The position numbers were made by a program, and so were the translations under genes. The notes beneath the pieces were generated by a model. That model saw only the letters and a program-made list of their open reading frames with translations, searched no databases and was not told the origin of the DNA. 64,000 nt of DNA, taken from positions 6,634,001 through 6,698,000 of the forward strand of contig JAHLEZ010000001.1 in NCBI GenBank assembly GCA_020726505.1. The letters run 5' to 3'. Source of the stretch: Leptodontidium sp. MPI-SDFR-AT-0119 (Eukaryota > Ascomycota > Leotiomycetes > Helotiales > Leptodontidiaceae). This document shows, piece after piece, positions 40,531 to 51,854 of the stretch (position 1 is the stretch's first letter; every line of letters starts with the position of its first letter).

Positions 40531-41445
40531 CGTGTATAGATAATGCAATGCGTGCAATGTGATACAATAGACGGTTCTTTTGTATTCTCTGGGGAAGTCA
40601 ATGCCCGGGCGACAGCTAGGCAATTATTTGTTCATGAGAAGAATAAAGTCTGGAGAAAAATTTCCCTTATCGAGCGATAAGACGAGGGGAAATTATTTGG
40701 AGGGGTAATTTCATTGCCGCTTTTAGCAACATCTGCCAAATGTCTTGGGTTTAATTCACAGTTCATAAGGTACGTCTGTTCAGAATACAAGTTATCTAGG
40801 TATATAATATGCTTATGGAAGAAGTTTTATCCAAGTCCAGCAGGAAAGCAAAGCCAGGGTTCTAATTGGTCCAAGAGGAGGTCACAGTTGAGCCTCATCC
40901 TCTGGTGAATAACAGCTTCTCGTTTTATGCCCCTGCTAGCGCTGGGTAACGTCTCAGCGGACGAAGGGATACCCCTTTTCCTTCGATTCTCGGCGCCTTT
41001 TACTCCGTAGGCTCTCCGAGGGTTTAATAATAAATAATAATTATTACTCTATTTAACAAGCAGACGGCAAACTAGCTACTATTTTCAGGGGGGTTTGGCC
41101 GCTGCTTTCTGCAGCCGACTTGTTAAAATCTCGCGCTGCTCTAACGTTCGCGACCCTGATAGCCAAGACGGCACGACCCTAGCCGACTTGTAAGAAAAGA
41201 CAGCCGCTTTTCTGTTCTCGTTTGTGTCCTGCTTGGTGGCTGCACAGAAATTGGGCTATCTCTATACTCTACTAAGTAAAAGACTTTAGATCGACCAGAC
41301 ATCTAGGAACTTGTTCTTACAATGCTGTTTACACACTTATAATTCTAGATTAGTTCTCATAAATAGCAGAATCCGGAAAGGGAGCGAAGCTGTGCTTATA
41401 TGAGGTTCTATTGATTACTATAATACAAATCACGAATCAATCTGA
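40531..41445. other. Intergenic stretch with a short dispersed block
   Basis: No gene. The MTD1 promoter lies at its left end. Around 40925-40965 a block with CCCCTGCTAGCGCTGG recurs from 27197-27236. The stretch ends in a long C run. Confidence 0.4.
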
Positions 41446-41468
41446 CCCCCCCCCCCCCCCCCCCCCCC
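41446..41468 (+). repeat. Homopolymer run of 23 C
   Basis: Twenty-three consecutive C lie 55 bases beyond the stop codon of the minus-strand gene at 41523-43408 (G run on the coding strand). Its exact length may be unreliable. Confidence 0.9.
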
Positions 41469-41522
41469 GGAGAAAAACGACAAACCCAGGCACTAAAACC
41501 AACCCTTAATCCTACAGTAGAA

Positions 41523-43408
41523 TCATTTCTTAGAAGAATTTTTGGTGACGAATGGGTCTAAGTCATCGTCCAAGCCAGCCGCGCCAGCTTTTCGCTTCTC
41601 AGGTGCCGACACAACCTTCCATCCATCCTCGATCAATCCGTCGACTGCGTCGGCGAAGCACAATAAGCGGTCACCGTTGTACAGAGACTGGATGTCAGAC
41701 CAGTGCATGAACCCGGCAACTTCTCCAGTGGTTTCTTCCCGAGGAAGCTGCTTGTTTAGTGGCGTAGCCGAACCAGCCAAAGAAGGCGTTCCAGGGCCTT
41801 TGCCAGACGGTGTTCTCTTCTCGGGAGTCGAAACCTGGGGCGAGGATGCTTGGCCAGTAGGAGTTTCGTTACGCGGCGTTGGCGTCTTCCCTTGTGCTCC
41901 GGTCTGAGTGCTATCTGGAAGCTCGTCTTCTCGAGCGCGAATAATCGCCGCACCGCAAACTCCTTCCCGGATTTTCGGCTGCCTGTTGATCTCCGGCGCG
42001 GAAGTCGTATATATGCCTTGAACAAGCTTGATATATCTTCCAGGCCCAGGGAGTGCGCTCGGGTCACTAAACAAGTCTTTGCCTCTCTTGTTAGCTTTGT
42101 AGACTCTCCTGCCATTGCTAGCGAGTTGCTGTGGTCCGGTCACAAAGCTATCGATCCAGAATGATTCGTTAACCCTTTTCAAATCGCTACTGTGTAAAAG
42201 ACTAGAGGCATAACTATTCAGATCCAAGAATCGGTTGCTAAATGGTTTATCTAATTTTGCGACTCCGATGTTACTGGACTTTATTCGTTCTATGACCAAT
42301 CCAACGACCGTTCCGTCTGCCCAGTCGCCTTGCTTTACGGTGTAGTCCTCATGGCCAAGTTTGATATCAGACTCAAGCTGCTGATCCCAGCAGTGGATGG
42401 CCACCGTCAATCCGATCTTCTGTTCTTTCTGAACCTGAATACCTGCGCTAATCAACGTATTATTTTTAGACGATAGCATCGAACCAGGATAGAAGCACCC
42501 GTAGGTCTTCACATAGTCTATATCGTCATACTGGCCATCGAACTTTGTTGGATTTGGTTCCTTCAAACGTTTCAGCTCTTGCCCGTGAATTAGTCCATTG
42601 TGATATCTCAGGGCCACGTCCGTCTTTGAAATCACACACGGTAAAGAATCCAAACGCTTCTTATGTTGCTCATCGTCGATCTCCTTGAGTTCCACCACGA
42701 TTCGATGGTTGATGTAAGAAATCGCAAGAGCTTCCGGAAAATGCTGATCCATAATGGTCGATAGAGTTGTAGCGTTCGGGATATGGAAAACCTCAAGATC
42801 AGCGAGCAGGTTCTGCTCTAGGGATATCCATCGCTTGTCCTTACTACGGCCCATGTCTCCAAGGTCCATATCCTACGGGCAAAATTAGTATGGGGCTTTC
42901 TGGTATACATGGGGAGATAAGTGCCAAATCTCACCTGTGGATACTTGTCTTTTCCTTGTACAAGCCAAACGGCAACAAGGCCTGCAATCATGAAAGGCCG
43001 CTCAGAGGGTGGCGGCACTGTATCCTTGCACCACACAACTAGATATGGCAAACTTTCTGAAACCGACTCGGCTTGGTAGTGCTTCTCGAGGTATTCACAT
43101 AATATGTCGAGCCAAGCGGCACCTATAAGGCGAAACGTCCCTTGGTCATCGACGTATGAGAACTCTTCAAAGTCAAGAGCTGCTGTCTTTGGGTTGCGCA
43201 TCGTGAGATCCAGATCTTGTAGCTCTTTCTGGAGTAGCGGATTACTGGCACTGCTGCTGTGAGATTGACTACGCTGTTTTTGTTGTTCTGACGTCAATCC
43301 TGATCTCCACTTCTGTGGGCTAAACGAAGGGCGCTTCCTCCGCGTCACCGCTCGAAGTGTAGGTCCTGTAGTGACCGATGAACGAGGTGAAGGCTTTGAA
43401 GCAGACAT
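41523..43408 (-). CDS. Conserved fungal protein of unknown function, GxCGA motif
   Basis: Two exons (43408-42935 and 42872-41523), with a 62-nt intron, encode 607 residues. The N-terminus is basic and serine-rich (S-P-R-S-S-V-T-T). The middle is globular, with D-Q-G-T-F-R-L-I-G-A-A-W-L-D and D-L-G-D-M-G-R-S-K-D-K-R-W. Near the C-terminus V-C-G-A-A-I-I-R lies before a proline/threonine-rich insert and E-V-A-G-F-M-H-W-S. The G-V-C-G-A pattern resembles the active-site region of trypsin-fold proteins, but Gly-Asp-Ser-Gly is not present, so catalysis is doubtful. I know of no assigned function. Confidence 0.75.
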
Positions 43409-43965
43409 GTCGACGTACTAAGGACGATGTAATATGGAGATGTCAGAATATTATCAAGGGTGCGTACATAAGGCTCGGAGTTGCTGCTAATATAGTGGCT
43501 AGGGCTACGCTAATGAACGTGCCTGCAGGAAGTCTACTTGCTCGCTAAACTTTCAGGCTCATGTACCTGAATTACAGGGCTTCATCGCTGCGAATGGCCA
43601 CTAATTTGGATTCTACTAAACCGAAATGGACTTGGCTGCAAGTGAGCGAGAACTTGCCTAACATATTTCACAGGTATCGGACGAATGAGGCATAATAATT
43701 TACATGCCGTATCAAAAATGTTTACATCACCGCCCAAAGCTCTCTGCCTTCTTCCACATCTCTATACTAGATAATATCACAATGGATCTCCAAAGTCGAG
43801 ACCAGCCCCCAAAAGCGGGGTACCTCGCCCCGCTTACTTCTGGCTCCCTCGAACTTCGTCAATATGACACTCAATATCCATCAAGTTATCTAAGGTAGCT
43901 CATTTGAAGTTTCAAAAGACGCCAAAAGAGTAAGTGAAGCTATAGCTTCATTAGAGACCATTGGA
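43409..43965. other. Intergenic stretch upstream of the tRNA
   Basis: One small plus-strand ORF (about 43782-43898; M-D-L-Q-S-R-D-Q-P-P-K-A-G-Y) has a reasonable start context but no homologue I know. The promoter of the minus-strand gene ending at 43408 lies at the left. Confidence 0.35.
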
Positions 43966-44122
43966 CGACCCAGGGAAGATTCGAACTCCCACTTTTAGTT
44001 CACGTTAGAATCTTCAACTCTGAGTCGTTTGGATAGAAGAAAGCACTTACATCTCTAGAGGTTTTGGCTTTAGGAAGCTCCCAAACCGAAATCTAGCGCC
44101 TTAACCATTAGGCCACTGGGCC
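43966..44122 (-). tRNA. tRNA-Arg (anticodon TCG) with a normal intron and an extra 59-nt insert
   Basis: On the minus strand the gene starts GGCCCAG at 44122 and ends CTGGGTC plus a G discriminator at 43966; these form the acceptor stem with one G-T pair. The D arm (GCCT/AGGC with TGGTTA), the anticodon stem CTAGA/TCTAG, anticodon TCG at 44089-44087 and the T arm GGGAG-TTCGAAT-CTTCC are all present. A 25-nt intron at 44085-44061 sits at the usual place, after position 37. A second block (44050-43992, 59 nt) splits the variable loop after position 47. It starts GTAAGT, has TTCTAAC near its end, and finishes AAAAG. Without both blocks the remaining 73 bases fold as a normal tRNA-Arg. Confidence 0.8.
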
Positions 44123-44638
44123 TGAAGCCAGAAGTCACTGGTTCTTTGTAACGTGGTGCTTATTTCGTAAGATATTAAAAACTGTGTTTTGTGGCCAAAG
44201 GAGAAGGAAGTCCCACCGGTCTCGGCTTCTCTTTTCCCGAGCCAGGGCTGTCCTCTACACCAACTTGGATACATTTGAAGTGATGAAGGCTCGAATAACC
44301 GTTGTTGGGAGCCACGCTGTGTTGTTGTTATGGGAAGGTTTCTCTGTCACTTCTAGGTTAAAAACAACTCAAAGGGCCCACCCAACTACTCGATAATCGA
44401 GGAGAGACCTAAAGATCCCTGCCCTGCAAGCAAGGTACAGCACAAGCGAGATCGGAGTTTATTTCCTCCAAGCTGTGACAGAAAACACGACCAGTTGATT
44501 GCGATCCAAACATCTCTCTTCACCGCCACGTTCCAACTATCCACATAGTTGAACTGTGGGAGGAACGGTATCCACTAACTTCGCAATTAGGAGATCCTCT
44601 GCGTCTGCGAAGCTTCAACTTACCAAACCTCAATCGCA

Positions 44639-45838
44639 ATGTCGGCGGCTCTTCCAGGCGGTCGAGAGCTCCCCGCCTCGCAATATGACCTGAGCACCTA
44701 CTGGGGGCGCGTCCGCCATTCAGCAAATATTTCAGATCCGAGGTGAGGAGGGCGTGGTTTATTTCATTGAAGGTGTTATAATTGTCAAGGTCAGCTTCAA
44801 TTGGGCCATACTGACCTTTGGCAGAACACTTCTGGTCAACAAAGCTGGTCTGGAGCATGCGAAGAGTCTGGTCGCTGGATACAAGCAGGGGAAGATAAGT
44901 GAGATGAACGAGGAGCTATGGAAGGCGAAGAAGGTTGTTGACTCGACATTACACCCGGGTAGGTACTGCTGGATTGCACTGGGCTGCAGGTGTTGATTGT
45001 AGCAGATACGGGAGAACCAGTTTTCTTACCTTTCCGAATGTCATCCTTCGTCTTGTCTAATCTGGTGGTCACGGCTGGAATGCTCACACCTGGACTTGGA
45101 GTGAGTTTTGTCTCCTGCACTTTGGCCGTAGTTACTGACCCGTGGCAGACGACTGGAACTCTCCTTTGGCAAATTACCAACCAATCTCTCAACGTCGCAA
45201 TAAACAATGCCAACGCAAACAAATCCACCCCTCTCTCTACCTCGAAGATCGCACAGTCATACTTCCTCGCGGTTGGAGCTTCTTGTACAGTTGCTCTCGG
45301 ACTGAATGCCCTCGTTCCACGACTAAAGCGAGTCAGCCCAGCTACGAAGACGATCCTCACAAGACTGGTTCCCTTTGCCGCAGTGGCAAGTGCTGGTGCT
45401 CTGAACGTGTTCCTGATGCGTGGAGAGGAAATCAGACAAGGAATTGATATCTATCCTGTGCTCTCCGAGTCGGACAAGGCCAAATTGGCCGAGGAAGGAA
45501 AGTCCGAATCCGAGGTTGCTTCTCTTGGAAAGAGCAAGAAAGCTGCTACTCTCGCAGTCTCCGAGACTGCTCTTAGCAGAGTCCTGAACAGTTCTCCAAT
45601 CATGGTCATCCCTCCCTTGGTCCTCGTTAGACTGCAGAAGCAAGAATGGCTGAAGAAGAACCCGAGACTTACTATGCCAGTCAATGTGGGTCTGATCTTC
45701 GCTACCAGTTTGTTCGCTTTGCCTTTGGCGCTTGCGGCTTTCCCTCAAAGACAGGCTGTGGATGCTTCGAGCTTGGAAGAGGAGTTCTGGGGTAAGGGAG
45801 GAGAGCATGGAAAGGTTGTTTTCAACAGAGGCATATGA
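44639..45838 (+). CDS. Sideroflexin (mitochondrial amino-acid carrier family)
   Basis: Sideroflexins are inner-membrane proteins; human SFXN1 imports serine into mitochondria for one-carbon metabolism. The start M-S-A-A-L-P-G-G-R-E-L-P and the blocks M-S-S-F-V-L-S-N-L-V-V-T-A-G-M-L-T-P-G-L, W-Q-I-T-N-Q-S-L-N-V-A-I-N-N-A-N-A and I-M-V-I-P-P-L are diagnostic. Introns at 44743-44824, 44959-45005 and 45101-45148 fit the phases and give 340 residues, normal for the family. The third intron is 48 nt with no stop, so an unspliced transcript would add 16 residues inside a conserved block. It is likely the orthologue of yeast Fsf1. Confidence 0.92.
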
Positions 45839-47064
45839 ACGAACAACGATAGAAGAACATTGTAGACAACACAAGAGCCGTGGGCCTCCTCCTTCGAAAC
45901 AACGAGCTTCAGCATCACAAGAAGATCTATGGCATTTCCGAAGCAGCATTTCACTGCATAGCAGCGCGGCGTTCTTGCTAGATGGTGTTTGTGGGATCTG
46001 GATTGTACTACAGATCAGCCCCTCACTTTAGAGGAAGCTTCTCAAAAATGACGAATAAAGAATCCTTGAAAATTTGAACGGATTGCAATTCATACAAATG
46101 CCTCATTCCATGATACTCTCGTACAACTTATATTTACCAGCAGTTGTTTTCTAACTTTCCTATCCCGCGCTGAACTGGAAGGCTTCTTTCCTGGCATCGT
46201 TTAGAAAGAGTCCTGGAAGAGCTCTACATCAACCAGCCCAGTGAAGAACTATCAGACATTCAGACATTTTTGACCAACTATGATTTAAGATTAGCTGATG
46301 AGTATGTCAGAGTAGGAAACTTAGTATCGGCGCGAGGGAGGTATCTAGAGGTAAGTAGGTTTAGGTACAGGTTCTTCTTGACAAATGAAAATGTTTTGAC
46401 TTTGTGACCATTAAGGCGAATCCCAAATGATGTTGCTTCACGCTCATATGAAGCCACCACCGTGATTCTTTGATGGCCTCCATATTCTTGAACTCAGCCG
46501 GCGTCAGCAGCAGGATTGATTCCGGGATGCCCTCAGAGATGGTCAAGAGATACCCTGGTCAAGTGGAGGATACGATTCCCACCTCACATCTGGAGAATCC
46601 CAACTCAGGACAGGTTCTTTTGAGCATGGGCCTGAGATGAACCTTCTCCTGCTTCTTCTCTCTTTCCTGCTTTGCTTCCTATTCCTTCTCTTCTCGAATA
46701 TATTAGGGGATAATAGTCGGATCCAAAAATGGCATTGGGGCATCTCCTGGCCTAAGCTCGATGACTCTAGGGTCGCCAGGTTAGTAAGAATGAGTAAGTT
46801 AAAAGCGGATATCAGATATTTAATAACCAGGTACTACATTTCTCTTTCCACTCTTCGCGCTAACTTGATCGGTTGATACATTATTCACTGTATATAACTG
46901 ACTCTATGCTTCTCGTTTTGGAGGGAGAAGTGTCCCTTTATAGAGCGGCCTATCATCCAGCAGAATTCCAAGGTACGATCGGTACCTGCATACCGCAGAA
47001 GCCGAAATCTAATTACAGTATCTCAACCATACACAGCTTCTACATCTAGATATCTATCCATCCT
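45839..47064. other. Convergent intergenic stretch
   Basis: No gene is supported. ORFs at 45732-46031 and 46637-46876 overlap real 3' ends or lack motifs. It separates the 3' ends of sideroflexin and RQC1. Confidence 0.4.
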
Positions 47065-49350
47065 TTACTGTTGTGTCAAACCCGGCATATCATCATCAGT
47101 ACCACTCGCATCTCCTGTCCCTAGAGCAGGCGTCTCCTCATCCGTCTCACTCTCATCCATCCCTAATAATCCCGGCATCTCCTCATCAGTATCCGTATTC
47201 CCACCCTCACTCTCTTGCATACGCGGCGGCCCAGATCCCCACAACATGTTAAGAAGTCTCCTCGCGATACCGATATCGACTACGTGTCTATAATCGCCAC
47301 CAATCCCATCAGCTGGTTCGGCATCGTCATCGTCATCGTCATCTTCGTCTGAGTCTTCTGCATCCTGCCTTGCCGCGCCTTGTAGAATTGCAGCTTCGAG
47401 TTCGCGACGCATAGCTTCAGGGAACTCGCCATCGCTCACATCGAAATCGTCGTCGTCCGAGCCGCGGGGGAGACCGGGAATTAATGCACGGAGAGCGGCG
47501 AGGGGGTTGAGGAAGTTCCCGCCAAGACCTCTTTGATCACGAGCTCGACCTTCAATGGCGAGACGTTGAGATTCGTACGAGTAGACGTTGATGTCTGGAG
47601 GCAAGGGATCAGCATCGGAGTTGTTACTTCGGTGGAGAAGATGGCTTGGTGCGAGGGCCATGATGGCGGGTGTGTTGTCCAGATACACGAAACGGACAAC
47701 ATCGAGTGTCATTTCGGAATTTTCGAGCTTAGGGATTGAGTCGGCATTGACTTTTGGAATCGTGTGTGCGATTTCCATTAGCAGCGCGGTGGCTTCAGGG
47801 GTATTCCAGAGATCTTTGGTTTGTAAAACATACATCTCTGTGAAGAGGGATTCAGCGTCGGTACGAGGCATGATTCCCCATATACTAGGTGGTGCGTCTA
47901 AGTTAAGTTCCTTGAATAGGTGGGTGAAGAGCCATGGGAGCTTTTGCATAGAGTCGCTAAGCAACTTTCTGCATTGCGTGCTCTCTTTGAGTTGTAATGC
48001 TGCGAAGGCGAGAGATGGAGTTGTATGTGATGCTGCATGACATTTCCCCAGGTATGAGGGTGCCCATATTTCTGGTATCTCACTCTCGGAAACATCCAGT
48101 AACCAGTTGAACTCTCGAGCCTTGAGCGCAAGTTGGTGGATAAGAAGTCGCATGCAGTATGGATCTTCTTCTGGGTCCAGACTGAGGATCAACTTCGCCC
48201 ATTCCAAAGCTGTTCGGTATGTTCCTTTCATAAGCAGGGACTTGATATACTGGTAGGCCGCCAGCCACAGTTCTCTATTCTCTGGTCGGGCGAAATCTAA
48301 CCGTGCCTTGCCTTGAGCTAACTTCGTATGGAACAAAGAGGTAGCAGCTCTCCCAAAACTAAACAATGCTCGTTCGAGAAGATCTGCCGATAATGCGTGA
48401 TCGGTCTGGTCTTTGGCGATTTTGCTGACTTGGATGAGGAGGGAGATGTGGTAGGCTGGATAATATTAGCAATGCCAGTTGAGGCTGGGATTAGACCTAC
48501 GATTTCTTTGCAAAAGTCCAATCAAATTCTGAGGGTCTCCCATCTCCACAAACCCATGGAAGTTCTGCTGTAAAGTCTGATATGTCTGATCATGCACATA
48601 TCGAAATTCCACCGTTCCATCATCCGTCTTGTCATCTACCACAGCCATTGTCAATCCACCTGTAGTGGCTTTAGGCCAGTCATCCTTTCCCTGAATAAAC
48701 ACATTTCGCCGCAACGTGAGTTCAGATAGACCCTTCCCAGGCTTATGTTGTCCCTTCAATGCCGACTCGAGATCAAGCTGCTGGTTCTGACCCCGCTGTC
48801 TCGGTGCCCTTCCCCCACGTCCACCCGGCTCGTCCATAACCTCGACCGCAGCTTTCCCAAACAGATTCCGCATCTCGTTCGCCACCTTCAAATGTTGTGT
48901 ATTGATCCCCAGCAGAGTGCAGACTCTCTCGTACTCCGGATCCACCGTCAGCCTTGCGTCTAGTTGCTCGCCCCCCGCGGTTTTCTTGAGCGCCAATTCT
49001 CGCAATGCGGCATCGATATCGTCGACATCATCTTTGGGCGCTTCTTTCTCTGCAGATGCCTCTTTCGCCTTCTTGGTTTTCTTTTTCCTTTTCGATTTCT
49101 TTGCCTTCTTCGCCGTGGAAGGTGGGGTAGCTGCCACTACCGGTTCGGGGACATCTTCCTCCTTCTCGTCGTCGTCCTCGTCATCTTCGTTGTCGTCTTC
49201 AAGTGCTGCGAGGTTCGCGAATAGACTAGGCTTTGCCTTCGGAGGGGCGACTGGCTCGTCTTCTGATTCTTCCTCCTCTGCTTGGGCTTGTTGTTGCGCC
49301 TGTTCGAGTTCTCGCTGCTGTTGCAGCTTTCGTAATTGTCTGCTTGACAT
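47065..49350 (-). CDS. RQC1: RQC1/TCF25-like ribosome quality control subunit
   Basis: Rqc1 (TCF25/Nulp1 in animals) is part of the ribosome quality control complex that ubiquitinates stalled nascent chains on 60S subunits with Ltn1 and Cdc48. The N-terminus M-S-S-R-Q-L-R-K-L is followed by acidic and lysine-rich low-complexity runs (K-K-A-K-K-S-K-R-K-K-K-T-K-K). The TCF25 core has F-S-F-G-R-A-A-T-S-L-F-H, G-T-Y-R-T-A-L-E-W-A-K-L-I-L-S-L-D-P-E-E-D-P and R-F-V-Y-L-D-N-T-P. Two exons (49350-48501, 48455-47065) with a 45-nt intron give 746 residues. The tail is acidic, with D-E-E-M-P-G-L repeats. The gene is divergent from the PTC5-like gene. Confidence 0.9.
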
Positions 49351-49892
49351 TGTGAAGATTGGTGGCAAGGTAACCAAAACTCAAATGGAGTGAGATAGAA
49401 TTGGATATTTGGTATGTTGTGGACAGCGTGTGAAGAGTGTGCGATTTTAAATGCAGAATGTTTAGAAATGGACTGGAAAGGCTGTCTCCTCCCCTCGCCT
49501 CGCCTCACAACTCTTTCTCTCGGCCAATGACGCATTCCGCCGGCAGAATTCCGGATTTGGTCTCTACAGGTATCGCAGCACAGCAAGACAAATGAAGGGA
49601 AGGGAAGCAAGCTCCAACTCAGACAACACAATAATACTCGACGCTTTGCTGTACAACCGAGCCTGGGGGATTTTCTTCTTCTTCTCCTTCCACTCCTTTT
49701 ACCATGATGCCACGGCAATAATTCTCACCTTCTTTACAACAACATCTTCGTTCTTCAGCACCCCAGCCTCTCCTCCCGCAATCTATCGCGTCGCCGCCTA
49801 CCGTAGCGTAAACTTCGGACAAGAACAAGCCCTTAAGGCGTCGCAAACAGAGCCCTCGAAACAACCAGGTCTCCCTCAGACTCAACAATCCA
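49351..49892. promoter_or_regulatory. Divergent promoter region between RQC1 and the PP2C gene
   Basis: This 540-bp gap lies between two divergent starts and should carry both promoters. CT-rich tracts (49495-49520 and 49670-49730) are typical of fungal core promoters. No specific factor site can be assigned. Confidence 0.45.
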
Positions 49893-51854
49893 ATGCGTCG
49901 AGCAGCAGTGAGGGCATTCCGGACCGCACGTCTGGTACCCCGCAACAGCACTTCCCTACGAACTCGCAGCGGTGCCTTCCAATCCGCAAGCTATGCTCTA
50001 GGTATCCGAAATTCCTCAGGACGAGCAGACCCTACAACGAAGACTACACCTGCCTCGACCAAGATAGCTGCTGCTTCGAAAGGAGCGTCGTCAATGTATA
50101 TCCGCAGATTCTCGGTCGCTGTTGTTTCTGGCTTGGTGGGTTACGGAGCTTGGTATACGTACAAGTATCAAGCTGGGGATTTCAACGGTCAATCTATCGC
50201 TCAGGCACAACAATCTAGAGGCTTGACTACTTCTCCTACGCTTTACGCACCTCCTCCGACAGGAACGCCAGATGTAGAGAGGAAGGCGGTGATTGTTGGC
50301 GCAGACAACCTATACACTGGAGCTATTACTGGCGACGGGCCTATATCCAAGGACACAGACGAGTCAGGCAGGAAGGTTTTGGAGATGTTGACACCAGATC
50401 AAGCTACGCAGAAGCTACGGAGAAATGAGGAATCGTACCTCGTAGGACGTGGACAGGGCGTTGTCAGATACGATGTAGTCCAAATACCCAGCAATGATCC
50501 CATTGAGGACGATCATGTTGAGAAAATAATTGAATTACCACAAGGGTTGGCAACTGCTGCGGCTGCGCAAAATTCCTCGAGCGACTGGATGTTCTGGGGA
50601 GTTTTCGATGGCCATTCGTGAGTATCTTCCAAGCGAGAGGTCTCATTTTCTAACATCAACAGGGGATGGACTACTTCTGCTAAGCTCCGACAAGTTCTCG
50701 TCAGCTTTGTTGCCAGAGAATTAAACTCCACATACAAAGCTGCTCTTGCAGATCCATCTGTTGATTCGCCTTCATCCGAAGCTATCGAAGCTGCTATCAA
50801 GACCGGTTTCAACCGCTTGGATCACGAAATTGTCCATGAGAGCGTCGAGAAGGTCTTGAAGTCCAAGTCCAAGCTGATTGCCGCCGAACTCCTCGCACCA
50901 GCTCTCTCCGGATCATGTGCTCTTCTCTCCTTCTATGACAGCAACACTAAACTCCTGCGAGTAGCATGTACTGGTGACTCGCGAGCTGTTCTCGGTCGTC
51001 GAGGAGACTCTGGAAAGTGGGTCGCTACCCCATTATCTGTCGATCAAACCGGTAGCAACCCAGACGAGGAAGCCCGCATGCGAAAGCAACATCCTGGAGA
51101 ACCAAATGTCATCCGTAACGGCAGAGTTCTGGGAGGGCTTGAGCCATCGCGAGCATTCGGCGATGCAACATATAAATGGTCCCGCGAAGTCTCCGAACGT
51201 CTGAAGCAATCATACTTTGGCCGCACCCCCTCTCAACTCCTTCGTACGCCCCCATACGTCACAGCCGAGCCCGTAGTAACCACCACCAAGATCCAACCAG
51301 AGAGAGGTGATTTTGTAGTAATGGCTACAGACGGTCTCTGGGAGATGCTCACGAACGAAGAAGTTGTCGGTCTTGTCGGCCAATGGATCGAGAAGCAATC
51401 CGGCGAATCGAACGGCAGTTCTTGGGCCAAGATGTTCTCGCAGCAAAAGGGTCTACCAGTTGAGCAAGGAGGCAAAAAATCTGAGGGCAAGAATGGACAG
51501 AAGACCCCGATTAGACAACAACAGTGGGGTGTTAAGGGTGGTGAGATGGAGAGGTTTGTGGTAGAGGATAAGAATGTCGCTACGCATCTTGTGAGGAATG
51601 CGTTGGGTGGCAAGGATAAGGATATGGTGTGTGCGTTGTTGACTTTGCCTGCGCCGTATTCTAGACGGTATCGGTATGTACTTCCACCCCTCTCCATTTT
51701 TCTTCAAGTTCTATCTATCAGATACTAATTACTCTGCTCTAGGGATGATCTTACAGTCGAAGTCATCTTCTTCGGCAACAGCGACAAGAGCGGAGACGTA
51801 GTCGTCAACAAGGAAGCCAGCGCCTCAGCAGCCGAACCCAAGGCTAAACTATGA
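49893..51854 (+). CDS. PTC5: Mitochondrial PP2C phosphatase (pyruvate dehydrogenase phosphatase type)
   Basis: PP2C enzymes of this type dephosphorylate and activate the pyruvate dehydrogenase E1 subunit in the matrix. The first 35 residues are rich in R, A and S without acidic residues, as in a mitochondrial presequence. A transmembrane-like stretch follows (F-S-V-A-V-V-S-G-L-V-G-Y-G-A-W). Metal-binding motifs are present: W-G-V-F-D-G-H-S-G-W split by intron 1, G-S-C-A-L-L, A-C-T-G-D-S-R-A, L-E-P-S-R-A-F-G-D and V-V-M-A-T-D-G-L-W-E. Introns 50618-50662 and 51674-51742 fit, giving 615 residues. It is the likely orthologue of yeast Ptc5; the symbol is by family resemblance. Confidence 0.88.

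Noticed and set aside
49592..50218. 208-codon plus-strand ORF overlapping the PP2C start
   Set aside because: It is out of frame with the phosphatase, whose presequence and catalytic motifs fix the true frame.
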